The notes under the pieces: model-generated | What the model was told of the DNA's origin: nothing | What the model saw: the letters and a program-made list of their open reading frames with translations, nothing else | The model's database searches: none | Translations under genes and position numbers: made by a program | Part shown: one piece after another, positions 1 to 9,028 of the stretch | Layout of the letters: each line of letters opens with the position of its first letter | How positions within the stretch are numbered: position 1 is the stretch's first letter | Source of the DNA: RGIG3513 sp045658985 | Lineage (GTDB): Bacteria; Bacillota; Clostridia; Oscillospirales; Butyricicoccaceae | Direction: 5' to 3' | Assembly (NCBI GenBank): GCA_045658985.1 | Contig: JAZOWC010000057.1 | Location: forward strand, 12,220-76,219 | DNA length: 64,000 bases

Positions 1-237
1 CTTGTCTCTGCCTATTGCCACAGTGGGGCAGTGTGTGACAACCGGACGTATGATATTGTCATTGACCAGTGGGGAGTTGACCATTCCGTCAACGAAGAAC
101 AGACAGCAGTTCAGCATGGCCGCACTCTTGTCGGCAGGGCGGAAATAATGCAGTTTTACCGTTTTGTCATCACCGAGCAGGGACTGCATTATTTTTATGT
201 TTTCATCCATATTAGACGTCATTTTTTGAGTGTTCAT
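1..237 (-). CDS. GerA-family spore germination protein, N-terminal fragment
   Basis: Only the first 79 codons are inside the window; the gene runs off the left edge. The start at 237 has an ideal ribosome site (GGGAGG, 7 nt upstream). The residues resemble the N-terminal soluble domain of GerAA/SpoVAF-type receptor A subunits: a DENIKIMQSLLGD opening, then a strand ending in FFVDGMVNSPLVNDNIIRPV, which matches the family pattern 'iDGLvd...in.~iikPl'. These proteins form germinant receptors in the inner spore membrane with B and C subunits. Partners would lie left of the window. The family call rests on recognition of a partial domain; the subtype (GerA versus SpoVAF) cannot be decided. Confidence 0.75.
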   Translation of the reverse strand, partial: MNTQKMTSNMDENIKIMQSLLGDDKTVKLHYFRPADKSAAMLNCCLFFVDGMVNSPLVNDNIIRPVVTHCPTVAIGRDK

Positions 238-353
238 CTTTTTGCCTCCCGTGATATTATTGCCACGATAAAGTGTGATGATACAAAAAGATGCAAACAA
301 TTAAAAATCCTTGATTTTGTTGGGGTAAGAGGCAGGTTTGCAGATAAAAACAG

Positions 354-383
354 TTGACAATATTCGCTCGTTTGTACTATACT
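354..383 (+). promoter_or_regulatory. SigA-type promoter of valS
   Basis: TTGACA (354-359) and TATACT (378-383) are separated by 18 nt. Transcription would start near 390, just ahead of the T-box leader. Confidence 0.8.
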
Positions 384-387
384 AATA

Positions 388-626
388 GGAGAAAAAGCGA
401 TGAAAAGCAGGAGTACCGTTTTGCAGATGCCAAGAGAGGATGCGGTTGGTGTGAGCATTCGTGAAGCGAGCGGGAAGGTCGGCTTTGAGCTGCACGGCTG
501 AACTGACAGTAAGCTGTGCCGTATTCCGCGTCAAGGATCAAAAGTGCGCCCTCATTGTGGGGCGAATATGGGTGGTACCGCGAGAGTTTTCTCGTCCCGT
601 AGCCTTTGATGGCTGCGGTTTTTTTA
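388..626 (+). promoter_or_regulatory. T-box riboswitch (valine tRNA) upstream of valS
   Basis: The leader contains the diagnostic T-box core GGGTGGTACCGCG (570-582), which pairs with the uncharged tRNA acceptor end. It also has stem-I elements (AGAGAG near 433, GGTTGGTG near 443). A GTC triplet at 478-480 sits in the expected specifier position and is a valine codon, matching the downstream gene. Uncharged tRNA-Val would stabilise the antiterminator and allow valS transcription. The specifier assignment is by position and motif, not by folding software. Confidence 0.92.
597..625 (+). terminator. T-box-controlled intrinsic terminator
   Basis: An 8-bp stem (597-604 with 611-618, one G-T pair) with a 6-nt loop is followed by seven T residues. 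It is the terminator that competes with the T-box antiterminator. Confidence 0.9.
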
Positions 627-657
627 TTTTGTAAAATAAGAGAGGAGATATATTCCA

Positions 658-3282
658 ATGATCAAAGAGCTCCCCAAGGTTTATGAGCCCAAAGATACAG
701 AGGACAAGCTGTATCAATTCTGGATGGACAACGGTCTGTTCAATGCCGAAGTCGACAAGAACAAGAAGCCTTTCTCCATCGTAATTCCCCCTCCCAATGT
801 CACAGGTCAGCTGCACATGGGACACGCACTGGACAATACTCTGCAGGATATCCTTATCCGTACCAAGCGTATGCAGGGCTACAGCACTCTGTGGATGCCC
901 GGCACCGACCACGCAGGTATCGCAACTCAGATCAAGGTCGAAGCTGAACTCCGCAAGGACGGCCTGACCCGTTACGATCTGGGCAGAGAGAAGTTCCTCG
1001 AAAAGGTCTGGGAGTGGAAGGAGACTTACGGCTCCCGTATCATCAATCAGCTGCACAAGCTCGGCGCATCCTGCGACTGGCGCAGAACCCGCTTCACCAT
1101 GGACGAGGGTCTGAGCAAGGCTGTACGTGAGGTTTTTGTTACCCTGTATGAAAAAGGCCTTATCTACAAAGGCAACCGTATAATCAACTGGTGCCCCGAA
1201 TGTACCACCGCACTGAGCGATGCCGAGGTCGAATACAGCGAGCAGGCAGGACATCTGTGGTACATCAAGTATCAGATCGAAAACAGCGACGAGTATCTGG
1301 AGATAGCTACCACCCGTCCCGAGACCATGATGGGCGACAGCGGTATTGCCGTTAACCCCAAGGACGAGAGATATAAGCACCTCATCGGCAAGAATGCTAT
1401 CCTGCCCTTGATGAACAGACCTATTCCCATCTTTGCTGACGATTACGTTGAGATGGACTTTGGTACCGGCTGCGTAAAGGTCACTCCCTGCCACGACCCC
1501 AACGACTTTGACATGGGCAAGCGTCATGATCTGGAGTTTATCCTTGTTATGGACGGCGACGGCAAGATCAACAAGAACGGCGGCAAGTACTGCGGTATGG
1601 ACCGTATGGAGGCCAGAAAGGCTGTTGTCAAGGATCTGGAGGAGCTTGGACTGCTGACCCGCACCGAGGATTACAAGCACAATGTCGGCGCCTGCTATCG
1701 CTGCGGCACCAATGTTGAGCCTATGACCTCCGCACAGTGGTTTGTCAAGATGGCTCCCTTTGCCGAGCATGACATCGAAGCTGTCAAGAGAGGGGATATC
1801 CGTTTTGTCCCCGAGAGATTCACCAAGACCTATATGAACTGGATGGAGAACGTCCATGACTGGTGTATCTCCCGTCAGCTGTGGTGGGGTCACCGTATCC
1901 CCGCATGGTACTGCGCAGACTGCGGTCATATCACCGTAAGCCGTACCGATCCCGACAAGTGCGAAAAGTGCGGCAGCGTACACATCAAGCAGGATGAGGA
2001 CGTTCTGGATACTTGGTTCAGCTCGGGTATGTGGCCCTTCAGCACAATGGGCTGGCCCGAAAAGACCGAGGAACTTGCATACTACTATCCTACCAACGTT
2101 CTGGTTACAGGCTACGATATCATATTCTTCTGGGTCGCACGTATGATTGCATTCGGCCTTGAGGTTATGGAAGAAAAACCCTTCAACGACGTATTCCTCC
2201 ACGGTATAGTCAGAGACAGCCAGGGCAGAAAGATGAGCAAGTCTCTGGGCAACGGTATCGATCCTCTGGAGGTTATCGAAAAATACGGTGCCGACGCACT
2301 GAGATTTACTCTGGTAACCGGCAACAGCCCCGGAAACGATACCCGTTTCTACTACGAGCGCGTTGAGGCAAACCGCAACTTCTGCAACAAGATTTGGAAT
2401 GCTTCCCGCTTTGTAATGATGAACCTGACAGTTGACGATTTCACCCTGCCCGAGAATCTGGCTATTGAGGACAAGTGGATTCTGACTCTGTACAATCAGC
2501 TGGTCAAGGAAGTTACCGAGAATATCGAGAAATACGAACTGGGCGTTGCAGCCGACAAGCTGTACTCCTTCATCTGGGACAAATACTGCGACTGGTATAT
2601 CGAGCTCTGCAAGACCCGCCTCTCCGCAGATGCAGACAAGCAGGCCAATGAGTGCGCACAGAAGGTGCTCGGCCACGTACTGGTTGGTACTCTCAAGCTG
2701 CTCCATCCCTTTATGCCCTTTATCACCGAGACCATCTGGCAGGCACTGCCTCACGAGGGCAAGTCCATTATGGTTTCTGAGTGGGAGAAGTTTGATGAGA
2801 AGCTTGTATTCCCCGATGCTGTCGCAGAGATGGAGCAGATCATGGACGTTGTCAGGGTTGTACGTAACCGCCGCAGCGAGATGAACGTTCCTCCCTCCAA
2901 GAGAGCATCCCTGACAATTGTCACCGAGTCTCCCGAACTGTTTGCACAGGCAGAGCCCTTCCTCAAGAAGCTGGCTTGGGCAAGCGAGGTTATCGTATGC
3001 TCCGATATGCCTGCAAATGCTGACAGCATGGTATCCTGCGCTACCAACGTAGCTCACGTATTTATGCCTCTCAGCGAGCTTGTCGATACCGAAAAGGAAA
3101 AGGCAAGAATTAACGGCGAGATCGAAAAGGCAAAGAAGTTTGTTGCATCTCTGGAGGCAAAACTCTCCAACGAGAACTTTGTTGCAAAAGCTCCCGCAGC
3201 TGTCGTTGCAGCTGAGAGAGAAAAGCTGGAAAAGAATAAGGCTCTCATAGCCAAGCTGGAGGACAGCCTCCGCCTGCTCTAA
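658..3282 (+). CDS. valS: valyl-tRNA synthetase
   Basis: Cytoplasmic class I aminoacyl-tRNA synthetase that charges tRNA-Val. The 874-residue length is normal. The HIGH motif is HMGH at residues 53-56 after PPPNVTG, and the KMSKS loop is at about 525-529. The editing (CP1) domain with TTRPETMMGD lies between them, and the C-terminal coiled coil is rich in Lys and Glu. The start is supported by AGAGGAGA upstream. It lies behind a valine T-box, so expression should rise when tRNA-Val is uncharged. Codon use is strongly biased to C/G-ending optimal codons, as expected of a highly expressed gene. folC follows within 20 nt and is probably cotranscribed. Confidence 0.98.
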   Translation: MIKELPKVYEPKDTEDKLYQFWMDNGLFNAEVDKNKKPFSIVIPPPNVTGQLHMGHALDNTLQDILIRTKRMQGYSTLWMPGTDHAGIATQIKVEAELRKDGLTRYDLGREKFLEKVWEWKETYGSRIINQLHKLGASCDWRRTRFTMDEGLSKAVREVFVTLYEKGLIYKGNRIINWCPECTTALSDAEVEYSEQAGHLWYIKYQIENSDEYLEIATTRPETMMGDSGIAVNPKDERYKHLIGKNAILPLMNRPIPIFADDYVEMDFGTGCVKVTPCHDPNDFDMGKRHDLEFILVMDGDGKINKNGGKYCGMDRMEARKAVVKDLEELGLLTRTEDYKHNVGACYRCGTNVEPMTSAQWFVKMAPFAEHDIEAVKRGDIRFVPERFTKTYMNWMENVHDWCISRQLWWGHRIPAWYCADCGHITVSRTDPDKCEKCGSVHIKQDEDVLDTWFSSGMWPFSTMGWPEKTEELAYYYPTNVLVTGYDIIFFWVARMIAFGLEVMEEKPFNDVFLHGIVRDSQGRKMSKSLGNGIDPLEVIEKYGADALRFTLVTGNSPGNDTRFYYERVEANRNFCNKIWNASRFVMMNLTVDDFTLPENLAIEDKWILTLYNQLVKEVTENIEKYELGVAADKLYSFIWDKYCDWYIELCKTRLSADADKQANECAQKVLGHVLVGTLKLLHPFMPFITETIWQALPHEGKSIMVSEWEKFDEKLVFPDAVAEMEQIMDVVRVVRNRRSEMNVPPSKRASLTIVTESPELFAQAEPFLKKLAWASEVIVCSDMPANADSMVSCATNVAHVFMPLSELVDTEKEKARINGEIEKAKKFVASLEAKLSNENFVAKAPAAVVAAEREKLEKNKALIAKLEDSLRLL

Positions 3283-3298
3283 GAAAGGATCTGTGTTT

Positions 3299-4582
3299 AT
3301 GGACTATCGTCAAGCAGTAGAATATATTCATAATTGCTCACACACCGGCGGCAGAGCGGGCAGAAAACGTATCGAACCTCTGCTTGAAAAGCTTGGCAAT
3401 CCGCACAAAAAAATGAAAATCGTCCATATAGCAGGCTCAAGCGGCAAAGGCAGCACCGCAGCTATGACAGATGCGGTGCTCCGTAAAGCCGGATACAAGA
3501 CCGGATTGTACATGTCTCCCTACGTCTATGACTTCCGTGAGCGTGTACAGCTCAATGGTCAGCTCCCGGACGGACAGCTGATTGCTGACGCTCTTGAGAG
3601 CATGATTCCCGCCCTCGATGAGATGAAGGCTGAGGGCAGAGAGTGTACCGAGTTTGAGACTCTGACTGCGCTGGCATTTGTTCTGTATGCGCGCGAGAAC
3701 TGCGACTTTATGGTTCTTGAGGTCGGTATCGGAGGCAGAGGTGACGTTACCAATGTCATCGATCCTCCCGTAGTTGCGTGCGTCAATAATATCGGTCTTG
3801 ACCATACAAATATCATAGGTCATACCATTGCCGAGATCGCATACGAAAAATGCGGCATCATCAAGCCCGGATGCAGAGTTGCCGCATACTGCGATCTGCA
3901 CGAAGACGCATATCGCGTGCTTATGGATACCGTTAAGGAGTTTGGAATAACTCCGCGCATTGAAAATCTTGGTGATGTAAAGAATCTTTCCTGTACAGGC
4001 ACGGGCTCTGAGTTTGATTATCTCGGACAGCACTACAGCCTGTCTATGGTAGGTATGCATCAGGTCAAGAATGCCCTGAGTGTTATTGCAATATGCACTG
4101 AACTCAATGCTGCAGGTTACAGCATCTCTACCCAGACTATCGCAGACGCGCTCAAAGACGTCTCGCTTGCGGGCAGATTTGAGATCGTGCACAGAGATCC
4201 TCTTTGCATCGTTGACGGAGGACATAATCCCGACAAGATCGGCAGCGTTTGTGATGCTATCGACAGATTTTATTCTGACAGAAAGATCATATCCGTGTTC
4301 GGTATGCAGCGCAAAAAAGACTTTATGTCATGCATACCCAATGTTGCAAAACGCAGCAGTGTTTTTGTTGCAACCGAGCCCCGCGATGTCAAGGACGCTT
4401 TGACCGCAGAGGAGATAGCTGAGATCGCATCTCAGTATTGCGATAACGTTGTGGCGTGCAAGAATCCCGTTGATGCGGGAGCATTGGCTTTCGGTATGGC
4501 TGACAAGAACGATGTTGTCATATCCTGCGGCTCGCTGTATCTTGTTGCAGATGTCGAAAAGGGTATAAACAAGCACAACTGA
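3299..4582 (+). CDS. folC: bifunctional folylpolyglutamate synthase/dihydrofolate synthase
   Basis: Mur-ligase-family enzyme that adds L-glutamate to dihydropteroate or tetrahydrofolate with ATP. The ATP-binding loop GSSGKGST is at about residues 45-52, followed by the typical YMSPYVYDFRERVQLNG segment. GIGGRGDVTN and GLDHTNIIG in the middle are folate-ligase signatures, and DGGHNPD marks the C-terminal domain. I prefer ATG 3299 (AAGGA 9 nt upstream) over the in-frame GTG 3293, which sits only 3 nt from the same site. It follows valS with no terminator between, a common clostridial pairing. A strong terminator closes the unit. Confidence 0.95.
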   Translation: MDYRQAVEYIHNCSHTGGRAGRKRIEPLLEKLGNPHKKMKIVHIAGSSGKGSTAAMTDAVLRKAGYKTGLYMSPYVYDFRERVQLNGQLPDGQLIADALESMIPALDEMKAEGRECTEFETLTALAFVLYARENCDFMVLEVGIGGRGDVTNVIDPPVVACVNNIGLDHTNIIGHTIAEIAYEKCGIIKPGCRVAAYCDLHEDAYRVLMDTVKEFGITPRIENLGDVKNLSCTGTGSEFDYLGQHYSLSMVGMHQVKNALSVIAICTELNAAGYSISTQTIADALKDVSLAGRFEIVHRDPLCIVDGGHNPDKIGSVCDAIDRFYSDRKIISVFGMQRKKDFMSCIPNVAKRSSVFVATEPRDVKDALTAEEIAEIASQYCDNVVACKNPVDAGALAFGMADKNDVVISCGSLYLVADVEKGINKHN

Positions 4583-4623
4583 CCGACATCTTTCCACAAA
4601 AACCTCATACACAATAATATAAA

Positions 4624-4657
4624 ATAACTATGGGACAAGCCCATAGTTATTTTTTTT
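4624..4657 (+). terminator. Intrinsic terminator after folC
   Basis: An 11-bp perfect stem (4624-4634 with 4640-4650) with a 5-nt loop and an eight-T tail separates valS-folC from the spoIIA operon. Confidence 0.92.
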
Positions 4658-4672
4658 ATGCGGAGGGATATG

Positions 4673-4978
4673 ATGACTGTTTCATACAATGAGGACAGAG
4701 GCAAGCTTGAGATTGAGCTGTTTGGTGAGCTGGGCCATGTTGAAGCGTTGGAGGCTATTGACAATATTTCGGCCTTATATGAGTGTATAATGCCGGTAGA
4801 ATTAATTTTGGATATGGGAGGGGTATCTTTTATGGACAGCTCGGGAATCGCCGTTGTGATGCGGGCAAAACGTATGTGCGACACAGACGGCATAGCTATG
4901 GCTGTAAAAAACACGCCAAAACACGCACTGAAGGTGCTTTCTGCGGCGGGCATTACAAGGCTTGTCAGCTTTATATAA
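4673..4978 (+). CDS. spoIIAA: anti-sigma F factor antagonist SpoIIAA
   Basis: STAS-domain protein that releases sigma F by binding the anti-sigma factor SpoIIAB. It is inactivated by SpoIIAB phosphorylation and reactivated by the phosphatase SpoIIE in the forespore. The phosphoacceptor motif FMDSSGIAV is visible with Ser57 at the target position, matching Ser58 of B. subtilis. Of two adjacent ATGs, 4673 is favoured by GGAGGG 5 nt upstream. It is the first gene of the three-gene spoIIA operon. No convincing sigma H promoter was seen in the short gap after the folC terminator. Confidence 0.95.
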   Translation: MTVSYNEDRGKLEIELFGELGHVEALEAIDNISALYECIMPVELILDMGGVSFMDSSGIAVVMRAKRMCDTDGIAMAVKNTPKHALKVLSAAGITRLVSFI

Positions 4979-4992
4979 CGGAGGCAGAACCG

Positions 4993-5436
4993 ATGAAGAA
5001 CGTAATCAACAAGATGACTATGACTTTTCCCAGCAGAAGTTCCAATGAGGGGTTTGCAAGAACGGCTGCGGCAGCGTTTGTCGCACAACTTGATCCTACG
5101 GTAGACGAACTAAGCGATATAAAGACCGCCGTGTCAGAGGCTGTAACAAATTGCATCGTTCATGCGTACAAGGACGGTGTTGGAGATATACAGATGTGTG
5201 TGGAGATTGGCGCTGATAATATGGTGGAGATAACGGTCAAAGACAAAGGCTGCGGTATTGAGGATATCAAAAAAGCCTGTGAACCTATGTATACAACCGG
5301 CGGGCAGGAACGCTCCGGGATGGGATTTACCATTATGGAAAGTTTTATGGACAGTATGCGTGTCCGCTCGGCACCGGGCAGGGGAACCAGCGTCAGGATG
5401 AAAAAGCGTATCAGCATCCGAGGAACCTATAGATGA
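4993..5436 (+). CDS. spoIIAB: anti-sigma F factor / serine kinase SpoIIAB
   Basis: GHKL-fold kinase of 147 residues that holds sigma F inactive and phosphorylates SpoIIAA. Bergerat-fold boxes are visible: N box SEAVTNCIVHAY (about 48-59), G1 box DKGCGI (84-89), and the ATP lid with SGMGFTIM (108-115). ATG 4993 follows a GGAGG 9 nt upstream and gives the usual length. The 3' end overlaps the sigF start by 4 nt (ATGA), implying translational coupling that would keep anti-sigma and sigma in balance. Confidence 0.96.
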   Translation: MKNVINKMTMTFPSRSSNEGFARTAAAAFVAQLDPTVDELSDIKTAVSEAVTNCIVHAYKDGVGDIQMCVEIGADNMVEITVKDKGCGIEDIKKACEPMYTTGGQERSGMGFTIMESFMDSMRVRSAPGRGTSVRMKKRISIRGTYR

Positions 5437-6131
5437 CAGACTTGCTCTGTGCAGCTCAATGCGGCGACAGAACTGCCATGGATGAGCTGATCAGGTCAAA
5501 CTCTCCGCTCATATACAGCGTGGCACGGAGATTTCTTGGCAGAGGCGCGGACATAGATGATCTGTATCAGCTTGGGAGCATAGGGTTCATAAAAGCCGTA
5601 CGAGGCTTTGATCCCGCGTTGGGGACGCAGTTTTCTACATACGCTGTGCCGAAGATAGCCGGAGAGATAAAGCGGTTTCTGCGGGATGACGGCATTATCA
5701 AAGTCAGCCGCACCATCAGGGAGAATGCGGCCAAAGTCAGCTCGGCGGTGTCAAATTATGAAAACACCCACGGAACACAGCCGAGACTGAGCGATATTTG
5801 CGCTCTAACTGGTCTCGAGCGTGAAGACGTGGCGGCGTGTATGGATGCTCCGAGCACAGCGCAGTCGCTGGATGCCGAGATATCCGAGGGGCTTCGGCTG
5901 ATGGATACGGTGGACAGTGGTTTTGAAGAACAAAAACTCGTCGAGCATATTGCCCTCAGGCAGGCAATGGATGAACTCGACGAGTTATGGCGTACGATAA
6001 TAATATTGAGATATTTCAGAGGCCTGACTCAGCAGGAGACGGCCGGAAGAATGGGCATAAATCAGGTTCAGGTATCCAGAATCGAGCGAAAAGCCTTTGA
6101 AAAAATGCGGAAAAGACTGGTGACTATATAA
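5433..6131 (+). CDS. sigF: RNA polymerase sigma factor SigF (forespore)
   Basis: Sigma-70 family protein of 232 residues. Region 2 shows LIYSVARRFLGRGADIDDLYQLGSIGFIK split by the usual core-binding features, then FSTYAVPKIAGEIKRFLRD, the sporulation-sigma hallmark. Region 4 ends with an HTH (GLTQQETAGRMGINQVQVSR). The position after SpoIIAA and SpoIIAB identifies it as sigma F rather than sigma G. It directs the first forespore-specific genes. Its last 8 nt overlap the convergent AEC transporter gene, and no intrinsic terminator lies between the two. Confidence 0.96.
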   Translation: MTDLLCAAQCGDRTAMDELIRSNSPLIYSVARRFLGRGADIDDLYQLGSIGFIKAVRGFDPALGTQFSTYAVPKIAGEIKRFLRDDGIIKVSRTIRENAAKVSSAVSNYENTHGTQPRLSDICALTGLEREDVAACMDAPSTAQSLDAEISEGLRLMDTVDSGFEEQKLVEHIALRQAMDELDELWRTIIILRYFRGLTQQETAGRMGINQVQVSRIERKAFEKMRKRLVTI

Positions 6132-7062
6132 TACCGAGAGAGCTGTACAAAAACACCCAAACGAATATCGAAAAGCAGGACAAAGCCGACGCAACGATAA
6201 CCGATTCACCGGCAAGTGTGGAGTCGCTGTCCATTTGCTGTGCCATAGTAAAGGACGATATGGCGGGAGGTGCGGCAAATGCGATAAGCATAGAGGTAAA
6301 CTCTATACCTCTGAATCCTGCGGCAATGGCCAGCAGAGAGCCGACCAGCGGCACTGCGATAAGTCTGCCGAAGGTGCATATCAGTACGTCTTTGATATCA
6401 TGCCTGACGTTGTCAAATCTGAAAAAAGCGCCCAGCAATACGATTGACAGGGGAGATGCGACAGCGGCTACGGATGATACGGTTGAGTCGATTACGGAAG
6501 GAAGATTCAGACCTGACAGATTGACCGCAAATCCCAGCAGAGTTGCCAGTATCAGGGGATTGGTGACGATGGATTTGAGGATTTTAGAGAGCTTTGGCTT
6601 TTCTCCGCGGAAGACTTCCAGCGTAATAACCGCCAAAAGGTTGAACAGCGGTACTACTATAGCGGTAAGGAGTGCTGGTACGGCAGATGGCTCATTACTG
6701 TATATTGTTGAGATGATGGGGATACCGAGAATAACAAAGTTGCTGCGGAATATGGCCTGTATCATTGCGCCTCGTCTGCGGTTGTCCTTGCGCAGCTTGA
6801 GTATAATCGGGATGGAAAGCAGATAAAGTCCTATAACAACTGCGGGAGCAAACAGTATCAGCTTGATATTGAACACACTCTTGAGCTGAGAGGTGTATAC
6901 GTTCTTGAACAGCAGCGTGGGCAAAAATACCTTGAACACAAGCTTGTTTACTTTGGTGATCATCTCATTGTCAATCAGCTTCAATTGCTTGAGCCCAAAG
7001 CCGAGAGCGAGCATCAGGAAAATAGGTAAAACGGCGTTAACGGCAATAATAAAACTTTGCAT
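6124..7062 (-). CDS. AEC-family (auxin efflux carrier-like) transporter
   Basis: Integral membrane protein of 312 residues with about ten hydrophobic segments in two five-helix halves, as in the AEC/bile-acid transporter fold. Landmarks are FLMLALGFGLKQLKLID in the first helix pair, NPLILATLLGFAVNL midway, and AFAAPPAISSFTMAQQM near the C-terminus. Bacterial members export or import organic acids such as malate or malonate; the substrate cannot be read from the sequence. It lies downstream of potD on the same strand behind a weak hairpin, so it may be partly cotranscribed with the polyamine transporter. Confidence 0.88.
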   Translation of the reverse strand: MQSFIIAVNAVLPIFLMLALGFGLKQLKLIDNEMITKVNKLVFKVFLPTLLFKNVYTSQLKSVFNIKLILFAPAVVIGLYLLSIPIILKLRKDNRRRGAMIQAIFRSNFVILGIPIISTIYSNEPSAVPALLTAIVVPLFNLLAVITLEVFRGEKPKLSKILKSIVTNPLILATLLGFAVNLSGLNLPSVIDSTVSSVAAVASPLSIVLLGAFFRFDNVRHDIKDVLICTFGRLIAVPLVGSLLAIAAGFRGIEFTSMLIAFAAPPAISSFTMAQQMDSDSTLAGESVIVASALSCFSIFVWVFLYSSLGII

Positions 7063-7085
7063 CTGTACACCTCTGCATAATATTT

Positions 7086-7110
7086 AAGCGGGTACTGTGC
7101 GTACCCGCTT
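7086..7110 (-). terminator. Hairpin after potD
   Basis: A 10-bp perfect stem (7086-7095 with 7101-7110) and 5-nt loop sit between potD and the AEC transporter gene. The following tract on the minus strand (TTAAATATT) is a weak U run, so termination is probably partial. Confidence 0.6.
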
Positions 7111-7115
7111 GTAGG

Positions 7116-8153
7116 TTAGGATTTGAGATCGGTCCAGAGCTTTGCGTAATAATCGTTGATCTCCGTAGGCAGATTGATATATATCTGGCACTTGTCAAGA
7201 ACGTCATCTGAGGGGAACATAATGGGATTGTTCTTGACCTCATCGGGGAGCGCATCATATGCGGGCTTGCTGGGAGTTGCATAGCAGGTGACATCCATGT
7301 TGGCGAGGCACACGTCGGTCTCGCACATAAAGTTGATGAATGCCTCTGCGTTGTCTTTGTTCTTTGCGCCCTTGGGGATGCACATTGCATCAATAAACAT
7401 GTTGCTGCCGGATTCGGGGATGACAAACTTCAGATCGGGATTGTTCTCCATCATCAGCAGCGCGTCACCGGCATAATAAGCGCCGATAGAGGCCTCTCCG
7501 CCTTCCAGCTTGTCGTACATCTCATCCATAAAATAACCCTGCAGAATGGGCTTCTGCTGCTTGAGGAGCTCATATGCCTCGTCGATCTGAGCTTTGTCGG
7601 TGGTGTTGACGTCATATCCGAGGATGAACAGCGCACTTGCAAAAGCGTCACGGGAGTTGTCAAACTGCAGTATCTGACCGGTGTATGCGGGGTTATACAT
7701 TGCAGTCCAGTCGGTTATATCATCCTTGATGGTCTTGCTGTTGTAGATGATGCCGGTTACGCCCCATGTGTAGGGGACAGAGTACTCGTTCTTGGGGTCA
7801 AATGCCTGATTGAGATATCTGCTGTCGATGTTTTTGATGTTGGGAACGTTGTCAAAGTTGATCTTCTCCAGCATATCCTCGTCGATGAGACGGGAGATCA
7901 TATAGTCGGAGGGGATAATAACGTCATAGCTGGATCCGCCCTGCTTGAGCACCGAGTAGAGCTGCTCATTGGCCTGATATGTTTTATAATTGACCTTTAT
8001 GCCGGTCTTTTTTTCAAAATCGTCAAAAATACTCTCATCAATATTTTCACCCCAGTTGTAGACGTTGACTTCACCGTTGGGGTAATTCTTGCCGCAGGCG
8101 GGAAGCAGAGCAAACAGCATAACAGCGACAATAATAAGGGCGATTTTTTTCAA
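7116..8153 (-). CDS. potD: spermidine/putrescine ABC transporter, substrate-binding lipoprotein
   Basis: Extracytoplasmic polyamine-binding protein anchored by a lipobox: the signal helix ends LLPAC, with Cys20 as the lipidation site. NVYNWGENIDESIFDDFEKKTG is the family opening split over the first lobe. YDVIIPSDYMI and the later AFINFMCE segment are typical of PotD/PotF. I prefer TTG 8153, which has AAAGGAG 8 nt upstream. ATG 8171 would overlap the potC stop but has no ribosome site and would put MKGDTK ahead of the signal peptide. It is the last gene of the potABCD operon. Confidence 0.93.
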   Translation of the reverse strand: MKKIALIIVAVMLFALLPACGKNYPNGEVNVYNWGENIDESIFDDFEKKTGIKVNYKTYQANEQLYSVLKQGGSSYDVIIPSDYMISRLIDEDMLEKINFDNVPNIKNIDSRYLNQAFDPKNEYSVPYTWGVTGIIYNSKTIKDDITDWTAMYNPAYTGQILQFDNSRDAFASALFILGYDVNTTDKAQIDEAYELLKQQKPILQGYFMDEMYDKLEGGEASIGAYYAGDALLMMENNPDLKFVIPESGSNMFIDAMCIPKGAKNKDNAEAFINFMCETDVCLANMDVTCYATPSKPAYDALPDEVKNNPIMFPSDDVLDKCQIYINLPTEINDYYAKLWTDLKS

Positions 8154-8167
8154 TTTTGTATCTCCTT

Positions 8168-9028
8168 TCATTCTGTGGGTGCAGAGTCGGAGGTGAGAGC
8201 ACGCATTCTTTTTTCTGCGGCCTTTTCCTGGCGAGCCTGACGTACGTTGATAATTATCAGCAGCACGAGTACTGCAATGAACATAATGGTCGAAAGCGCG
8301 TTGATCTCGGGGCTGATACGCTTTTTGGTCATAGCGTAGATTTCCATACTCAGAGTCTGGACTCTCGAGCCTGCGGTAAAATAGCTGATAACAAAGTCGT
8401 CAATGGAGAGTGTAAAAGCCATAATAAGACCGCTGACGATGCCGGGGCGTATCTCGGGAAGAATGACTTTGAAGAACGCCTGCATCCAGGTTGCACCGAG
8501 ATCCTGAGCGGCTTCAAACAGGTTTTTGTCCAGCTGACGAAGCTTGGGCAGTACTGACAGGATGACGTAGGGGATATTAAAGGTGATATGAGCTATCAGC
8601 AGGGTGCCGAATCCAAGCTCTATCTCCAAGCCTAATACACGGTTGAGAATGGAGAAGAAGGAAACAAAAAGCAGGCTCAAAGAAACACCGGTGATGATAT
8701 CAGCATTGATAACGGGAATGTTGTTGACTGCCAGTATGGCATCCCTCGTGCGGCGGCGCATGCTGTAAAGGCCTACAGCTGTAAAGGTGCCGGCAACTGT
8801 AGCCACAACGGCAGCAATAGCAGATACCAGAAGGGTGACCCAAAGAGCGTTCATTATGCTCTCGTTCTGGAACAGCTTGATGTACCAGTCAAAGGTGAAA
8901 CCCTCGTATACGGTACGGCTGCGGTTTTCGTTAAAAGAAAAGATGATCAGTATGAATATAGGCGCGTAGAGGAAAAGAAAAATAAGAGCTTCAAACAATC
9001 TTGAGCCGACACGACGCTGTTTCTTCAT
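8168..9028 (-). CDS. potC: spermidine/putrescine ABC transporter permease PotC
   Basis: Inner-membrane permease of 286 residues with six predicted helices and the binding-protein-dependent transport EAA loop (EAAQDLGATWMQAFFKVILPEI), which contacts the PotA ATPase. It starts FEALIFLFLYAPIFILIIFSFN, as in PotC/PotI. It overlaps potB by 4 nt and abuts potD, so the four genes are one transcription unit. It pairs with PotB to form the translocation pore. Confidence 0.94.
   Translation of the reverse strand: MKKQRRVGSRLFEALIFLFLYAPIFILIIFSFNENRSRTVYEGFTFDWYIKLFQNESIMNALWVTLLVSAIAAVVATVAGTFTAVGLYSMRRRTRDAILAVNNIPVINADIITGVSLSLLFVSFFSILNRVLGLEIELGFGTLLIAHITFNIPYVILSVLPKLRQLDKNLFEAAQDLGATWMQAFFKVILPEIRPGIVSGLIMAFTLSIDDFVISYFTAGSRVQTLSMEIYAMTKKRISPEINALSTIMFIAVLVLLIIINVRQARQEKAAEKRMRALTSDSAPTE

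Noticed and set aside
538..3057. 839-codon open frame on the minus strand opposite valS
   Set aside because: Exact antisense to a clear valS gene, with composition typical of the reverse of strongly biased codons and no ribosome site. The same holds for the long frames opposite kamA/kamD, pckG, tyrS and der.
4583..4672. Sigma H promoter for spoIIA
   Set aside because: Expected biologically, but no AGGA-type -35 and GAAT-type -10 with correct spacing could be found in the gap.
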